Source: Mariaggregatimicrobium sp964498785 (GTDB lineage Bacteria; Zhuqueibacterota; Zhuqueibacteria; Thermofontimicrobiales; Thiofontviventaceae). From it: 64,000 bases of DNA. Each line of letters begins with the position of its first letter. The stretch's first letter is position 1. The stretch is taken from contig CAZCJL010000007.1 of the NCBI GenBank assembly GCA_964498785.1, positions 1 to 64,000 on the forward strand, given 5' to 3'. The translations under genes were made by a program, and so were the position numbers. Positions 36,615 to 46,516 of the stretch are shown piece by piece. The notes under the pieces are model-generated. The model was given only the letters and a program-made list of their open reading frames with translations. It made no database searches and had not been told where the DNA came from.

Positions 36615-38414
36615 ATGAATGTAAAATTACTGATTGTTTTAAGCTTACTTATCCTTACACCGATCTTGAGCGGGCAGGAGCTTGCGGGTTATGAGGTTGT
36701 GCAGAATGATGAGATTGGTTTGGATGTCGCTCCTTTTGAAAAATGGGGTGTTGCTACCGGCGATATTGATCGAAACGGCTGGCCCGATATTTTTACTATC
36801 CGATGGGCGTCGCCAGGATATAGCCGCCTTTATATGAATCAGGATGGAATTTATTCAGATGTGACCGATCAAACACCTCTGCAAAGTATTGAGTCGAATG
36901 AATCTCATACAACAACGGTTTCGCTGGTGGATTACGACAATGATGGTGATCGTGATATTTTCTTTGGCACCGATACCCACATGTACCTGCTGCAAAATAA
37001 TGATAACATTTTTACCGACGTTTCAGTGGCAGCAGGCTTAACAGCCGGAATCCCCGGTTTTGTTAATGAATATCAGTTTCGGATGGGAACGTGGGCTGAC
37101 TATGATCTTGATGGCGATCTTGATCTGGTTGTGGCGCAACAAAATAATCCTGATTTGCTTTTTTATCGAAATGATGATGGTAGTTTTGTGGATATTGCCG
37201 AAGAACTCGGATTCACTGGAATTATCACTCATCAGGGAGAACTCGATGTTCCGAAGGGATCGCGGCGTACCCGTCATCTGACGTGGCTCGATTTTGATAT
37301 GGATGGCGACCCGGATCTGAATATCGGCGGTTTGATTTATCGAAATGATGGCGGCACATTTACGGACATTACCGAAGAAACCGGTTTTAATCCAACACAG
37401 ATTGAGGCAGCGACCTGGTTCGATTTTGATAACGATGGGGACCTTGATTATTTTAAAGCAGTTGTCACCGGGCATTTGAATGAACTTTGGGAAAACCGGG
37501 ACGGTATTATGGTGGACGTCAGTCAGGAAACCGGCGTCAGTTTTGGCGACGCATATCGCGGCGTAACGGTCGGTGATTATGAAAATGATGGTGATCTGGA
37601 TATTCTTATACAGAATAATAATAGCGCAAACTACGAAGTCCTGCTAATTAACGAACTCATCGATGGCGAGCGCGCTTTCGCGGATGTCGCCGAATTTATC
37701 GGACTGGAAGTCACCGGTGATCGCAAGGGCGCGGCATTTTTAGATTATGATATGGATGGTTTTTTGGACCTGTACGTGGCTTCTGCCCAGTATAATCACA
37801 TCATGTATCATAATTTAACCGTGCCGGATCATAACTGGATCGGATTTATGCTCGAAGGAACCGTATCAAATCGCGATGCTGTTGGCACATTAATTAAACT
37901 CTACAATGGCGAAAATATGCAAATCAGATACACACAGGTTCCCAGCAGTTGGCAGTGTCAGGATAACCCGTACGTTCACTTCGGAATTGGTATGGCCACC
38001 AGTGTTGATTCTGTCGTTATTCACTGGCCATTGGGATTAAAAGAAGTGATCACCGATATCGAAATCAATCAATATCATGAAATTGTTGAGGGACAGGTCT
38101 CCAGCATGGTACAGGCGGATACTCCAGCAAAACCCTATTCCTGTCGGCTTGAACAAAATTATCCCAATCCATTTAACGGATCAACTCAAATCGTTTACCA
38201 GTTGGAAAAGCAGGGCTCGGTAAATCTCAGCATCTATAACCTTCGTGGTGAACTGGTTCGGACATTGGTTGATGGAGCAAAAACTGCCGGCGATTACATG
38301 ATCCTTTGGGACGGTCGGTCAGATTTCGAAGGAAAAGTATCGTCAGGCGTTTACGTTTATACGCTGGAAAGCAACGGGCAGATCGAATCTAAAAAGATGC
38401 TTTACTTGAGATAA
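36615..38414 (+). CDS. Secreted ASPIC/UnbV propeller protein, paralogue 9 (detached from the array)
   Basis: The 599-residue protein starts behind ATGGAGGC. It has a signal peptide (cleavage near LSGQ, residue 20), seven loops (DIDRNGWPDI, DYDNDGDRDI, DYDLDGDLDL, DFDMDGDPDL, DFDNDGDLDY, DYENDGDLDI, DYDMDGFLDL) and a UnbV domain (HNWIGFMLEG, HFGIGMATSVDSVVIHWP). The sorting motif at 515 is NYPNPFNG, with Gly for the usual Pro. It shares the insert between blades 3 and 4 and the VVIHWP form with paralogues 1 and 2. It sits 6.7 kb from the main array, between a sugar kinase and a GH130 gene, so it may handle the same glycan. Confidence 0.87.
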   Translation: MNVKLLIVLSLLILTPILSGQELAGYEVVQNDEIGLDVAPFEKWGVATGDIDRNGWPDIFTIRWASPGYSRLYMNQDGIYSDVTDQTPLQSIESNESHTTTVSLVDYDNDGDRDIFFGTDTHMYLLQNNDNIFTDVSVAAGLTAGIPGFVNEYQFRMGTWADYDLDGDLDLVVAQQNNPDLLFYRNDDGSFVDIAEELGFTGIITHQGELDVPKGSRRTRHLTWLDFDMDGDPDLNIGGLIYRNDGGTFTDITEETGFNPTQIEAATWFDFDNDGDLDYFKAVVTGHLNELWENRDGIMVDVSQETGVSFGDAYRGVTVGDYENDGDLDILIQNNNSANYEVLLINELIDGERAFADVAEFIGLEVTGDRKGAAFLDYDMDGFLDLYVASAQYNHIMYHNLTVPDHNWIGFMLEGTVSNRDAVGTLIKLYNGENMQIRYTQVPSSWQCQDNPYVHFGIGMATSVDSVVIHWPLGLKEVITDIEINQYHEIVEGQVSSMVQADTPAKPYSCRLEQNYPNPFNGSTQIVYQLEKQGSVNLSIYNLRGELVRTLVDGAKTAGDYMILWDGRSDFEGKVSSGVYVYTLESNGQIESKKMLYLR

Positions 38415-38437
38415 TTTTTAACAGAACTGGAACTAAA

Positions 38438-38466
38438 ATTTCCGAAGTCTCAAAGACTTCGGAAAT
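38438..38466. repeat. Dispersed palindrome, perfect copy
   Basis: ATTTCCGAAGTCT-CAA-AGACTTCGGAAAT is a perfect 13-bp hairpin with a 3-base loop. It lies between the paralogue-9 and GH130 genes. The same core recurs at 54991-55023 and, degenerate, at 34627-34659. It could also terminate transcription of the gene ending at 38414. Confidence 0.75.
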
Positions 38467-38503
38467 CTTCGAATTCACAAACATCAGTTATAGAGGAATA
38501 TTC

Positions 38504-39628
38504 ATGATTGATCTTGTTACACGATACGTTGATTTTGGTGACGGACAAAAAAGAGAAGTCGATCTAAATAACCCAGTCGTTCGCTATCCGAACAATCCGA
38601 TTATCACGGCTGCAGATGTTAATCAAAACTGGAAAAAACCGGCGCATCAGGTGAAGACGATCCACAACGCGGGGATCAATATTTTAGAGGATGGCTCGAC
38701 TGTCATGTTGTTCCGCTCTCATTTGCGATGCGGCATGAGTGTGCTGGGCATGGCAAAGAGCAAAAACGGTGTTGACCATTGGAAAATTTCCGAGGAGCCG
38801 GTGTTAAAGCCGGCAACTGTCAGAGATAACTTTGCTGAAGGTGTGGATGTCGATGCGCTCATCGAGAATGAAGCCGGTGGTCTGGAAGATCCGCGCATTA
38901 CCAAATTCGGCGATGAATACGCAATCACTTACAGCGCGTATCATGCCATGGTCGAAGATCGGGTTCGGGTATCCCTCATTACCACCGAAGACTTTGTGGA
39001 ATTTACCAGACACGGGCCAGTGCTGGACTGTGACATGCGGAATGTGGTGTTATTTCCTGAAAAAATTAATAACAAGTATACGGCGTTAATGCGTCCTAAT
39101 GATATCAGTCCCGATGAAACCGGAGGGAAATATACCCAAATCAGAATTGGTTTCAGCGATGACTGGAAAAGCAATAAATGGGATTTATACGATAAGCCAA
39201 TCATACAGACAGGGTTTGGGCCGAGCGCCTTTTCCAATAAAATCGGTCCTTGTGCGCCGCCGATAAAAACGGAAAGAGGCTGGCTTAATATTTTCCATGG
39301 CGTTCGCACGACAATGGATGGTAATCCTTATGTGCTCGGAGTGGCACTACACGCTCAGGATAATCCGAAAAGGGTGAAGATGTCCGGTATTCCGATACTG
39401 TTTCCGTCACCGGCAGATTGTAAATTACCATCGTCTGAGTATATACATGTCCCCAATGTGGTTTTCTGTTGTGGTGCGACCGGAAGAGATGATGGATCGA
39501 TTCTGATTTATTACGGTGGAAACGACACAGTGATGAATATCGGAATTACGCACGAAGAGGTGTTGAGAACACTTTGCGAGAAGCACGCGCAGGATGCGCT
39601 GACGGGACGGTTGTTGTATGAAATATAA
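38504..39628 (+). CDS. GH130-family glycoside phosphorylase/hydrolase (mannoside-active type)
   Basis: The 374-residue protein has the five-bladed GH130 fold: RYPNNPII near the N-terminus, HNAGIN, GLEDPR with the proton-donor Asp129, MRPND, and the late motifs FHGV, HVPNVVFCCGA and YYGGNDTVMNIG. GH130 enzymes phosphorolyse or hydrolyse beta-1,4- or beta-1,2-mannosides, including the Man-GlcNAc core of N-glycans. There is no signal peptide, so it acts in the cytoplasm. AGAGGAA precedes the start. The secreted UnbV protein upstream and the beta-mannosidase 2 kb downstream fit a mannoside pathway. Confidence 0.9.
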   Translation: MIDLVTRYVDFGDGQKREVDLNNPVVRYPNNPIITAADVNQNWKKPAHQVKTIHNAGINILEDGSTVMLFRSHLRCGMSVLGMAKSKNGVDHWKISEEPVLKPATVRDNFAEGVDVDALIENEAGGLEDPRITKFGDEYAITYSAYHAMVEDRVRVSLITTEDFVEFTRHGPVLDCDMRNVVLFPEKINNKYTALMRPNDISPDETGGKYTQIRIGFSDDWKSNKWDLYDKPIIQTGFGPSAFSNKIGPCAPPIKTERGWLNIFHGVRTTMDGNPYVLGVALHAQDNPKRVKMSGIPILFPSPADCKLPSSEYIHVPNVVFCCGATGRDDGSILIYYGGNDTVMNIGITHEEVLRTLCEKHAQDALTGRLLYEI

Positions 39629-39872
39629 CTTCTGTGATGTATTGAAATCGGAAAATAACAAAATAAGTTTATCAGTAGCTGCAGAAAAATGTTAATTATA
39701 CAGTGGTTAAGATATCATGATAATAATTGCATAGGTCGATTTTATTTCCACCGATAGTTTATAAAGTAATTTCTTTTATGTTCGTAAAGATTCCCTGCTG
39801 AGATATTTTAATCGACGGACAGTTTATCTCCATATAAGAAATCAATTATAACTTAATTGAGCAGAAATCGTT

Positions 39873-41483
39873 ATGAGAAAATTATTTTGTACAGCAATTA
39901 TTATTGCCGCGCTAGTGTTACCATTAATGGGACAGGATGACAACGGCAATGGCTGGTGTGAATTTTAATTGTGGAATGTTGATACAGATACCTACCAACT
40001 GTATGAAGCATTTGGTAATGATCAGTATCATGTAGTTTATACGGATCAGGGGCAGATGAATTTTTTCGATCTGGACGAGGACGGTCAACATGAGCTTGTT
40101 AAAATACATGAAGATGAAGCCACGATGGAACAATGGATAACCATTCACGAATGGGACAGTGTAGATCTGGATGCTAATCTTAATGGTGGATTTACGGATG
40201 CAACGAAGACCACAAATCGTTTCGAGCGTTCAATTTGGAATAATATGGCAGAAGGGTACGGTAATGACATGGGACTGCTGGATTTTGTCAAACTGGATGG
40301 TGATGACGACTGGGATATTTTTGCCGTTGATGCAGAACTGACATTCTTTGGGGGGCAATTGGTGAACTGGCGAGATGGTACAATTATGAATGTGCTTGAA
40401 ATGACTAATTTTGAGGCTGATAGTCCTTTGGTTGAACTGCGCTATACCAGTGGTCCCATTGGAGATGGTATGCTATTTTTTGGTATTTGGAATAATTATG
40501 TAGATGTTGATAAGGATGGATTAACAGATATCTTGTTGGTGAGCGATCACGCCCAATCACTGATGGGTATCCGGACAGCAGGCAATGACAATTATGATCC
40601 CATTGTAATATCTATGTTACCTGATGTCGGATTTTATCATATCCCCACATTTCCGATCGTTGCTGATTTCGACAATGATGAAGAAGATGAAATTTACTTC
40701 ACTGACCGTGACGGTCAGGTTTGGTTTATGCACACGACAGGCGATTTCGAATCGACATTGGCTCCATATAATATTTACTATCTTGCCCGGATTGTACAAA
40801 AACAGAACACGGCTGGAGCACTTAATATGACGATCAACGGTCACGTGGGAGACCAGGATGGTGATGGCAAACCAAATATTTATTACACCAGCAAGGATAT
40901 AAGCAGTCTTATCGATGTTGAGTATCAGGGAGGCTGGGCTGGCGATTCAACATCGTTTACCTATACCTATACTGATCTGCATTTCACAAATGGTGATCTC
41001 ATGACTGCTACAATGTGGAATATGCAAACTGGCACACGCTATCGAAATCCGTTATTAGATATGGATCGGGATAATAAGCGCGAAATTATTCTTGGTGGAC
41101 CTGATTCGGACTATATGGTGTGGAATGACCTGCCCACAGTATATATATACGAGAGTGTACATGAGGTCCAGACAAAAGTGGCTGATGAGACTGTCGATAT
41201 TCCTGAGAAATTTAAGCTGTTTCAGAATTATCCGAATCCGTTTAACCCGGGCACGATGATTCAGTACAGCATTGCGAATCCAGGTCCTGTCGAAATACAA
41301 ATATTCAACATAATTGGTGAAGAGGTTCGTCGATTTGAATCCGAGCACGAGGCACCGGGCATGTTTTCTTATTACTGGGATGGAACGGATAAAACTGGAA
41401 TGCGGGTTCCCTCTGGAATGTATTTTTACCGGATTACTCATGACGGCATTTCTTTACATAAGAAAATGATACTCCAAAAATAG
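39873..41483 (+). CDS. FG-GAP protein with T9SS-type sorting domain, split by an in-frame stop
   Basis: ATG 39873 opens a frame encoding a typical signal peptide (cleavage near LMGQ) and GNGWCEF. A TAA at 39966-39968 interrupts it, and the same frame continues at once (LWNVDTDTYQLYEAFG) for 504 codons to 41483. The body has FG-GAP-like loops (DLDEDGQHEL, DVDKDGLTDI, DFDNDEEDEI, DQDGDGKPNI, DMDRDNKREI), and the tail has NYPNPFNP at 41226. A product started at the TTG after the stop would lack a signal peptide. Either this is a nonsense mutation or sequencing error, or the stop is read through. It resembles the 12394-14028 protein in plan. Confidence 0.7.
39966..39968 (+). other. In-frame TAA between signal peptide and mature FG-GAP protein
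   Basis: The TAA lies 31 codons after ATG 39873. The reading frame is uninterrupted on both sides, and the sequence on both sides is in the style of secreted FG-GAP proteins, so a single base change is the simplest cause. Confidence 0.8.
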
Positions 41484-41567
41484 TGGAGCAGTTATTGAAT
41501 GATAAATATATTCAGGTGTATTTTTGAATTCGCTGGGAAAATAGCCACAACGGGAGAGAGGGCGTAG

Positions 41568-43526
41568 ATGAAAAACCGGATAAGCCTGAACGGACAATGG
41601 CTTTTAAAATATGTTGACTATGCCAGCGGCGAACGCTTCGGATTGCATACCGAACAAAGCACAGAGGGCTGGCTGCCGGCTCAGGTTCCCGGAGATGTGC
41701 ATCTTGATTTGATGGCTGCCGGACAAATCACTGATCCGTTTTACGGAACCGAAAGCGACCATTGTCTCTGGATGGAGGAAAAAGACTGGTGGTATCGGAC
41801 ACAGTTTTCAGGCTCTGACATGATAAAAACATCTGACGAACAACATCAAATTTTTCTTTTATTTCACGGGTTGGATACCTTTGCAAAAATTTATCTGAAT
41901 GGGGAATTGATGGCAACCCATAGCAACATGTTCATTCACTTAAAAATCGATATAAGCGGCAAAGTAATTCCAGGTGAAAATGACCTGCGTGTATGTTTGG
42001 GATCACCGGCATACTCACCGGATATTCATCGTGATCCGAATATTGCCAGACCACCGCCGCAGCGGCTGTGGTCGAGAAAAGCACAGGCGTGTTATGGCTG
42101 GGATATCGCGCCGAGATTAGTAACCATCGGAATCTGGCGTCCTGTGGAAGTTCTAATCTGCGATGAACTGGAAATTCGCAATCCCTGGATTCAAACGAAA
42201 CGGTTCGCAGGATCGTACGCAGAGGTCGATCTCGAATTTATGATTTGTGCTCACAATTTAAAAACACATCATGTGGTTGTTGAAATGGAGCTTCACGATC
42301 AAACACGGACGATTGAACAACAAATTGATTGTTCGGGAAAGATAATTATTGAAAATTTTGTTCTGGAGAATCCGCCGCTCTGGTGGCCACACAATCATGG
42401 GTCACCAGAATTATTATCTTACAACATTAAATTGATAGAAAATGATCAGGTGATTGACAGTTTCGAAGGTCGATTTGGCGTGCGGACAATCAAACTTATT
42501 CAGGAGCCGATCGGTGAGGAGCGAACATCCTTTTATTTTGAAATTAATAACAAACCGATATTTTTAAAAGGAATGAACTGGACGCCGTGCGACGCGATCT
42601 ATTCCAGGATTAATGAAAATCATTACCGGCATCTTTTGGAAAAAACCGTGAAGTCGAACATCAATGCACTGCGCGTTTGGGGCGGCGGAATTTACGAAGC
42701 TGACGCATTTTACGATCTGTGCGATGAAAATGGTATTCTTGTGTGGCAGGATTTTATGTTTGCCTGCGCCGTGTATCCGCAGGATGAGGAATTTCTGAAC
42801 GAGGTTCAGCAGGAGGTGGAATTCATTGTGGCGCATCTGCGCCGGCATCCGTCGATATTTGTGTGGTGCGGTGACAATGAAGTAGATTGGGTCTACCTGC
42901 AGCAGAACGTGCCGGATTTTGATAAAAACCGAATCAACCGGGAAGTGCTGCCCGCAATTTGCCGCCAATATGATCCGCATCGACCCTATATTCCAAGTTC
43001 ACCTTTTTCCGAACATGGCGAGCATCCGAATTCGGAGAAGTCAGGGAATGTGCATCTTTGGAAGCACGGCTCTGCTTATCGCGATGACTTTTATGCAAAA
43101 TGTCGACCCAATATGGTGACTGAAATCGGGTGCATTTCGCTGCCGGATATGGACGTCATCAAATCATTTGTTCCGGAAAATAAACTGTGGTCAGTGGAAA
43201 ATGAGCACTGGTATTTGCATTGCTCCGATCCGCGACGCAGCGGTGAATCTTATCGCGTCGCTTCCTGGTTTTCAACGATTGCCAACAATGGTTTGCCAAA
43301 GCCGCGCAATCTGGATGAATTAATCCGCTACAGCCAGCAATCTCAGACCGAAGCTACGGCTTCCTGGATCGAGCATTTTTCTTCGCAGCCAAACTGCTGG
43401 GGAATTTTTCTGTGGAATTTATGTGACTGCTGGCCGCAAATCTCTGATGCTTACATTGCGTTCGGTTTTCATGAAAAACCGGCATTACAAGCAGTGCAAA
43501 AAGGTTATAGCAATATTCGTCGATAA
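41568..43526 (+). CDS. GH2-family beta-mannosidase
   Basis: The 652-residue protein has an N-terminal sugar-binding jelly roll (WLPAQVPGDVHLDL, ending about residue 190), an immunoglobulin-like domain (to about 310), and the TIM barrel. The acid/base Glu438 is in WCGDNEVDW and the nucleophile Glu519 in MVTEIG. The GDVHLDL, YGWDIAPRLVT and FLKGMNWTPCD motifs are typical of beta-mannosidases, which release terminal beta-mannose. It has no signal peptide and is about 200 residues shorter than many relatives, lacking the C-terminal sandwich domains. It would act in the cytoplasm after the GH130 step or on imported oligosaccharides. GGAGAGAGG precedes the start. Confidence 0.88.
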   Translation: MKNRISLNGQWLLKYVDYASGERFGLHTEQSTEGWLPAQVPGDVHLDLMAAGQITDPFYGTESDHCLWMEEKDWWYRTQFSGSDMIKTSDEQHQIFLLFHGLDTFAKIYLNGELMATHSNMFIHLKIDISGKVIPGENDLRVCLGSPAYSPDIHRDPNIARPPPQRLWSRKAQACYGWDIAPRLVTIGIWRPVEVLICDELEIRNPWIQTKRFAGSYAEVDLEFMICAHNLKTHHVVVEMELHDQTRTIEQQIDCSGKIIIENFVLENPPLWWPHNHGSPELLSYNIKLIENDQVIDSFEGRFGVRTIKLIQEPIGEERTSFYFEINNKPIFLKGMNWTPCDAIYSRINENHYRHLLEKTVKSNINALRVWGGGIYEADAFYDLCDENGILVWQDFMFACAVYPQDEEFLNEVQQEVEFIVAHLRRHPSIFVWCGDNEVDWVYLQQNVPDFDKNRINREVLPAICRQYDPHRPYIPSSPFSEHGEHPNSEKSGNVHLWKHGSAYRDDFYAKCRPNMVTEIGCISLPDMDVIKSFVPENKLWSVENEHWYLHCSDPRRSGESYRVASWFSTIANNGLPKPRNLDELIRYSQQSQTEATASWIEHFSSQPNCWGIFLWNLCDCWPQISDAYIAFGFHEKPALQAVQKGYSNIRR

Positions 43527-43594
43527 CATGCGCTGCAAAATGATTGAAAATACAATTTAAGGGTCAATGATCAATATTTTTTAGAAAGTGTTTT

Positions 43595-43668
43595 CCCCGC
43601 CATAAAAGTTGGAGTTAGTCAGAAATCGTCAAGGTAAAAACTGACTGACTCCAGCCCTCAATACGGGG
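43595..43668 (+). terminator. Nested hairpin after the beta-mannosidase gene
   Basis: TGGAGTTAGTCAG (43610-43622) pairs with CTGACTGACTCCA (43641-43653), 12 of 13 bases plus one G-U. Outer arms CCCCG and CGGGG extend it to about 74 bp. It has no U-run directly after it, so terminator function is likely but not certain. Confidence 0.5.
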
Positions 43669-43719
43669 AGTTTATAAAATTAAACATAATATTAATTTTA
43701 AAATAGGGAGTTTTAAAAG

Positions 43720-44634
43720 ATGCGCAAATATTTATGGTTAATGTCTTTTGTGTTAATACTTGCTCTTGCTTTTGTAGTGTGTAGTAAAAGCGATTCTGAA
43801 AAGTCGATCAATTATCCAAAAAATAATGCTGAAAAATCAATCCGGGTGATGACATTTAATATCCGCTTAAACACGACCGATGATGGCCCGAATCAGTGGC
43901 CCTACCGCAGGGAGTATGCCGCGAGCATGGTACGTTTCCACAAGGCAGATATTTTTGGCGTTCAGGAAGCGTTAAAAGACCAGATGGATGATTTGAATGA
44001 AATGTTACCTGAGTATGGCTGGTTCGGCGTTGGCCGGGATGATGGTGTAGAAGCCGGAGAATTTATGTCTGTGTTTTATTTGAAAAATCGCTTCAAGGTG
44101 ATTGAGCAATCCACGTTTTGGCTGTCCGAAACACCGGAAACGCCGACCAAAGGATGGGATGCTGCGTGTTACCGCGTGGTCACCTGGGGCAAGTTTAAAG
44201 ATTTGTGTACAGAAAAAGTATTTTATCTGTTCAATACGCATTTCGATCACAAGGGTGTGACCGCTCGCCTGGAAAGCGCAAAATTGTTGATATTACGCAT
44301 CGAAGAAATTGCGGGGGATGCTCCGGTTATCGTCACCGGCGATTTTAATTCCAGCCCGCAAACTGATCCGTATTACATCTTGACACACGGTCGAACGGAC
44401 AACGAAAACCTGAAACTTATCGATGCAAAAGAGGTATCCAGGGACCCGCATCACGGACCGAATGGAACGGTCACCAGGTTTGAATCGGCGAATTTACCGG
44501 ATAACAAGACGATCGATTATGTTTTTATTAAGAATAATGTCAGCGTTCTTTATCACGGTACGTTGTCCGATACTTTCGATGGCAGATTTCCATCGGACCA
44601 CATGCCGGTTCTGGCAGAAGTGGTTATTGAATAA
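43720..44634 (+). CDS. Endonuclease/exonuclease/phosphatase (EEP) family exported protein
   Basis: The 304-residue protein has an export signal ending near Cys21 (FVVC, a non-canonical lipobox). The EEP fold motifs are complete: MTFNIR (Asn47), GVQEA (Glu83), NTHFDHKG, VTGDFNSSP, IDYVF and SDHMPV with the catalytic His. The PNQWPYRR segment is typical of a secreted branch found in glycan-utilisation loci. It may be a phosphodiesterase on lipids, sugar phosphates or nucleic acid; the substrate cannot be named. AGGGAG precedes the start. It is probably transcribed alone, since a hairpin precedes it and a 415-bp gap follows. Confidence 0.85.
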   Translation: MRKYLWLMSFVLILALAFVVCSKSDSEKSINYPKNNAEKSIRVMTFNIRLNTTDDGPNQWPYRREYAASMVRFHKADIFGVQEALKDQMDDLNEMLPEYGWFGVGRDDGVEAGEFMSVFYLKNRFKVIEQSTFWLSETPETPTKGWDAACYRVVTWGKFKDLCTEKVFYLFNTHFDHKGVTARLESAKLLILRIEEIAGDAPVIVTGDFNSSPQTDPYYILTHGRTDNENLKLIDAKEVSRDPHHGPNGTVTRFESANLPDNKTIDYVFIKNNVSVLYHGTLSDTFDGRFPSDHMPVLAEVVIE

Positions 44635-44774
44635 TTGTATGAAACATAATGCAATCAGACAATAATTTTTGCTGCAAATGTCTTCTAACGAGGTAGTTGA
44701 AAATTTGAATATGCATGATACGATGGACAACATCATGGATTCCGTTTGGAGATCATTTAACCTGAAAAAGTCAT

Positions 44775-44916
44775 AACCACAGAGGCTCAGAGTACACAGA
44801 GCTTTTATTTTCAAAACGTTAGGCAAACAATAGTAACTCGAATTTTTCTTAACCCAGTTTGAAAAGTAATGTGCACGCAAGTTATAGATATTCTGTGACC
44901 TCAGTGCTTCTGTGGC
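44775..44916. repeat. Inverted CCACAGAG-type intergenic repeat, element 1
   Basis: The left arm AACCACAGAGGCTCAGAG and the right arm (reverse complement begins GCCACAGAAGCACTGAGG) are imperfect inverted copies about 90 bp apart. The arms have a roughly 9-base rhythm (CACAGAG units). It occupies most of the otherwise empty 415-bp gap at 44635-45049. Confidence 0.55.
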
Positions 44917-45049
44917 ACGATTTGTAAATAATGCAGGCTAAAAGATACGCATCGCGCCGGGATCAACTTTAACGCTTTCGTAACCGGAAAAAAATTGCAA
45001 CGGAAATCATCAATGCAGTTTACCATTAATATTGAATTAAGGAGTAGTT

Positions 45050-46477
45050 ATGAAAAAATATCTCATTTGCATATCGCTATTCCTTTTTTTAGCAGCGATA
45101 TCCGGTTGTGATGACGATCCTAATAGTCCGCCTGAACCTGTTAATGATGCGCCCGAAATAATCACTATATCTGCATCACCTTCTGCGATTGGGAAGAGTC
45201 AAACATCCAGATTATCTGTTATGGTAATTGACAAGAATGGCGATGAATTGAGCTATCAATGGAGTTCACCGGATGGAGCATTTCTCCAAAGAACGAATAG
45301 CAAAATTACAACCTGGAGGGCGCCGGCTGTTCCCGGCAGTTATGAATGCCAGGTGCAAGTGAGCGATGGCATAGATACAACAATCGGAGTCGTAACTATT
45401 GACGTCGTGGAAGTTGCCATTTTAAAAATCGCGGATGAGCCCGTGGATTTTAGCTATAATTTAACATCGCAGAAAATGATCATTGAAAATGCTGGCAGTG
45501 AAGAGTTAACCTGGACAGTAACTCCCAAAGCATCCTGGATCACTGTCAATCCTGTGGAAGGTACCACAAATACTGAATCCGATGAAATCGAAGTAACCAT
45601 TAATCGGACCGGATTTAAAGCAGGAGATTTTCATGGATTAATCGGAGTAGAATCGAATGGCGGTAGTATAGATGTCCTTGTGAAATGTACGGTTCTGATT
45701 ACACCGGAAATGGTTTTTGTGGCTGCTGGTCAATTCAAAATGGGAAGCCTGTCGGGTGCGCCGGATGAACAGCCGGTTCAGCCGATATTTGTGGATGATT
45801 TTTGGATCGATAAATACGAGGTCACGAACCAACAGTACGTCGATTTTTTAAATGAATTATATGCGAATAATGATTTATTAATTGACCGGGAACGGGTAGT
45901 GGTTAAAGATGGAAAGAAACTGATCCACTTTTATGATGTATTTCTGGCAAACCGCGGAATTGACTGTCCCATAAATTTTGAAAATGATCGTTTTATCACT
46001 GTAAGAGGAACTGAGAATTGGCCGGTTTGCTTTTTGACCTGGTATGGTGCGAAAGCGTACGCTGAGCACAATAATAAACGTCTTCCGACTGAGGCTGAAT
46101 GGGAAAAAGCAGCCAGTGGTACGAATTCAAGCAAGTATCCCTGGGGTAATTCCGAGCCGACGAAATGGGATTGTAATTTTACAATGCATGTTGGCCATCC
46201 GACGATGGTTGGCTCATACAGTCCGTTGGGAGAAAGCGAGGCTGGATGTGCCGATATGGCAGGCAATTCATGGGAATGGTGCAGCAGTATATATAAACCA
46301 TACCCGTTTGATCCGGGCGATGGTCGCGAGGATTTATCTGCCGAGGGGTATCGCGTTATTCGCGGCGGTGGTTGGGACTCTTTGTCGTTGTCATTGAGAG
46401 GCAGCATCCGTTATTATTGCGATCCGGCTGAATATTACCCAAGTTATGGAATGCGATGTGTACGCTCGAATAATTAG
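45050..46477 (+). CDS. Lipoprotein with Ig-like, BACON-like and formylglycine-generating-enzyme (SUMF1) domains
   Basis: The 475-residue protein has a clear lipobox (ISGC, Cys20) behind AAGGAG. Residues 33-125 look like a PKD/Ig domain (GDELSYQWSSPDG), 125-220 like a BACON domain (LTWTVTPKASWITVNPVEG), and 222-475 are the FGE/SUMF1 fold (MVFVAAGQFKMGS, DKYEVTNQQY, RLPTEAEWEKAA, YPWGN, DMAGNSWEWC, RGGGW, YGMRCV). Lipoproteins of this plan are usually not true sulfatase activators but surface binding proteins. The gene ends 39 bp before the symporter start, so the two are likely linked. BACON domains are often glycan-associated. Confidence 0.85.
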   Translation: MKKYLICISLFLFLAAISGCDDDPNSPPEPVNDAPEIITISASPSAIGKSQTSRLSVMVIDKNGDELSYQWSSPDGAFLQRTNSKITTWRAPAVPGSYECQVQVSDGIDTTIGVVTIDVVEVAILKIADEPVDFSYNLTSQKMIIENAGSEELTWTVTPKASWITVNPVEGTTNTESDEIEVTINRTGFKAGDFHGLIGVESNGGSIDVLVKCTVLITPEMVFVAAGQFKMGSLSGAPDEQPVQPIFVDDFWIDKYEVTNQQYVDFLNELYANNDLLIDRERVVVKDGKKLIHFYDVFLANRGIDCPINFENDRFITVRGTENWPVCFLTWYGAKAYAEHNNKRLPTEAEWEKAASGTNSSKYPWGNSEPTKWDCNFTMHVGHPTMVGSYSPLGESEAGCADMAGNSWEWCSSIYKPYPFDPGDGREDLSAEGYRVIRGGGWDSLSLSLRGSIRYYCDPAEYYPSYGMRCVRSNN

Positions 46478-46516
46478 AAATTAATAATGAATGAACTGAA
46501 TTTTGAGGTAAAGGTT

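Noticed and set aside
12394..41483. Regular repeats in the UnbV array considered as CRISPR or VNTR
   Set aside because: The repeats are whole coding paralogues of about 1.8 kb, with no short direct repeats separated by uniform spacers.
45050..46477. True sulfatase-activating formylglycine-generating enzyme
   Set aside because: No sulfatase gene is present, and the protein is an exported lipoprotein with Ig- and BACON-like domains, so a binding role is more likely.
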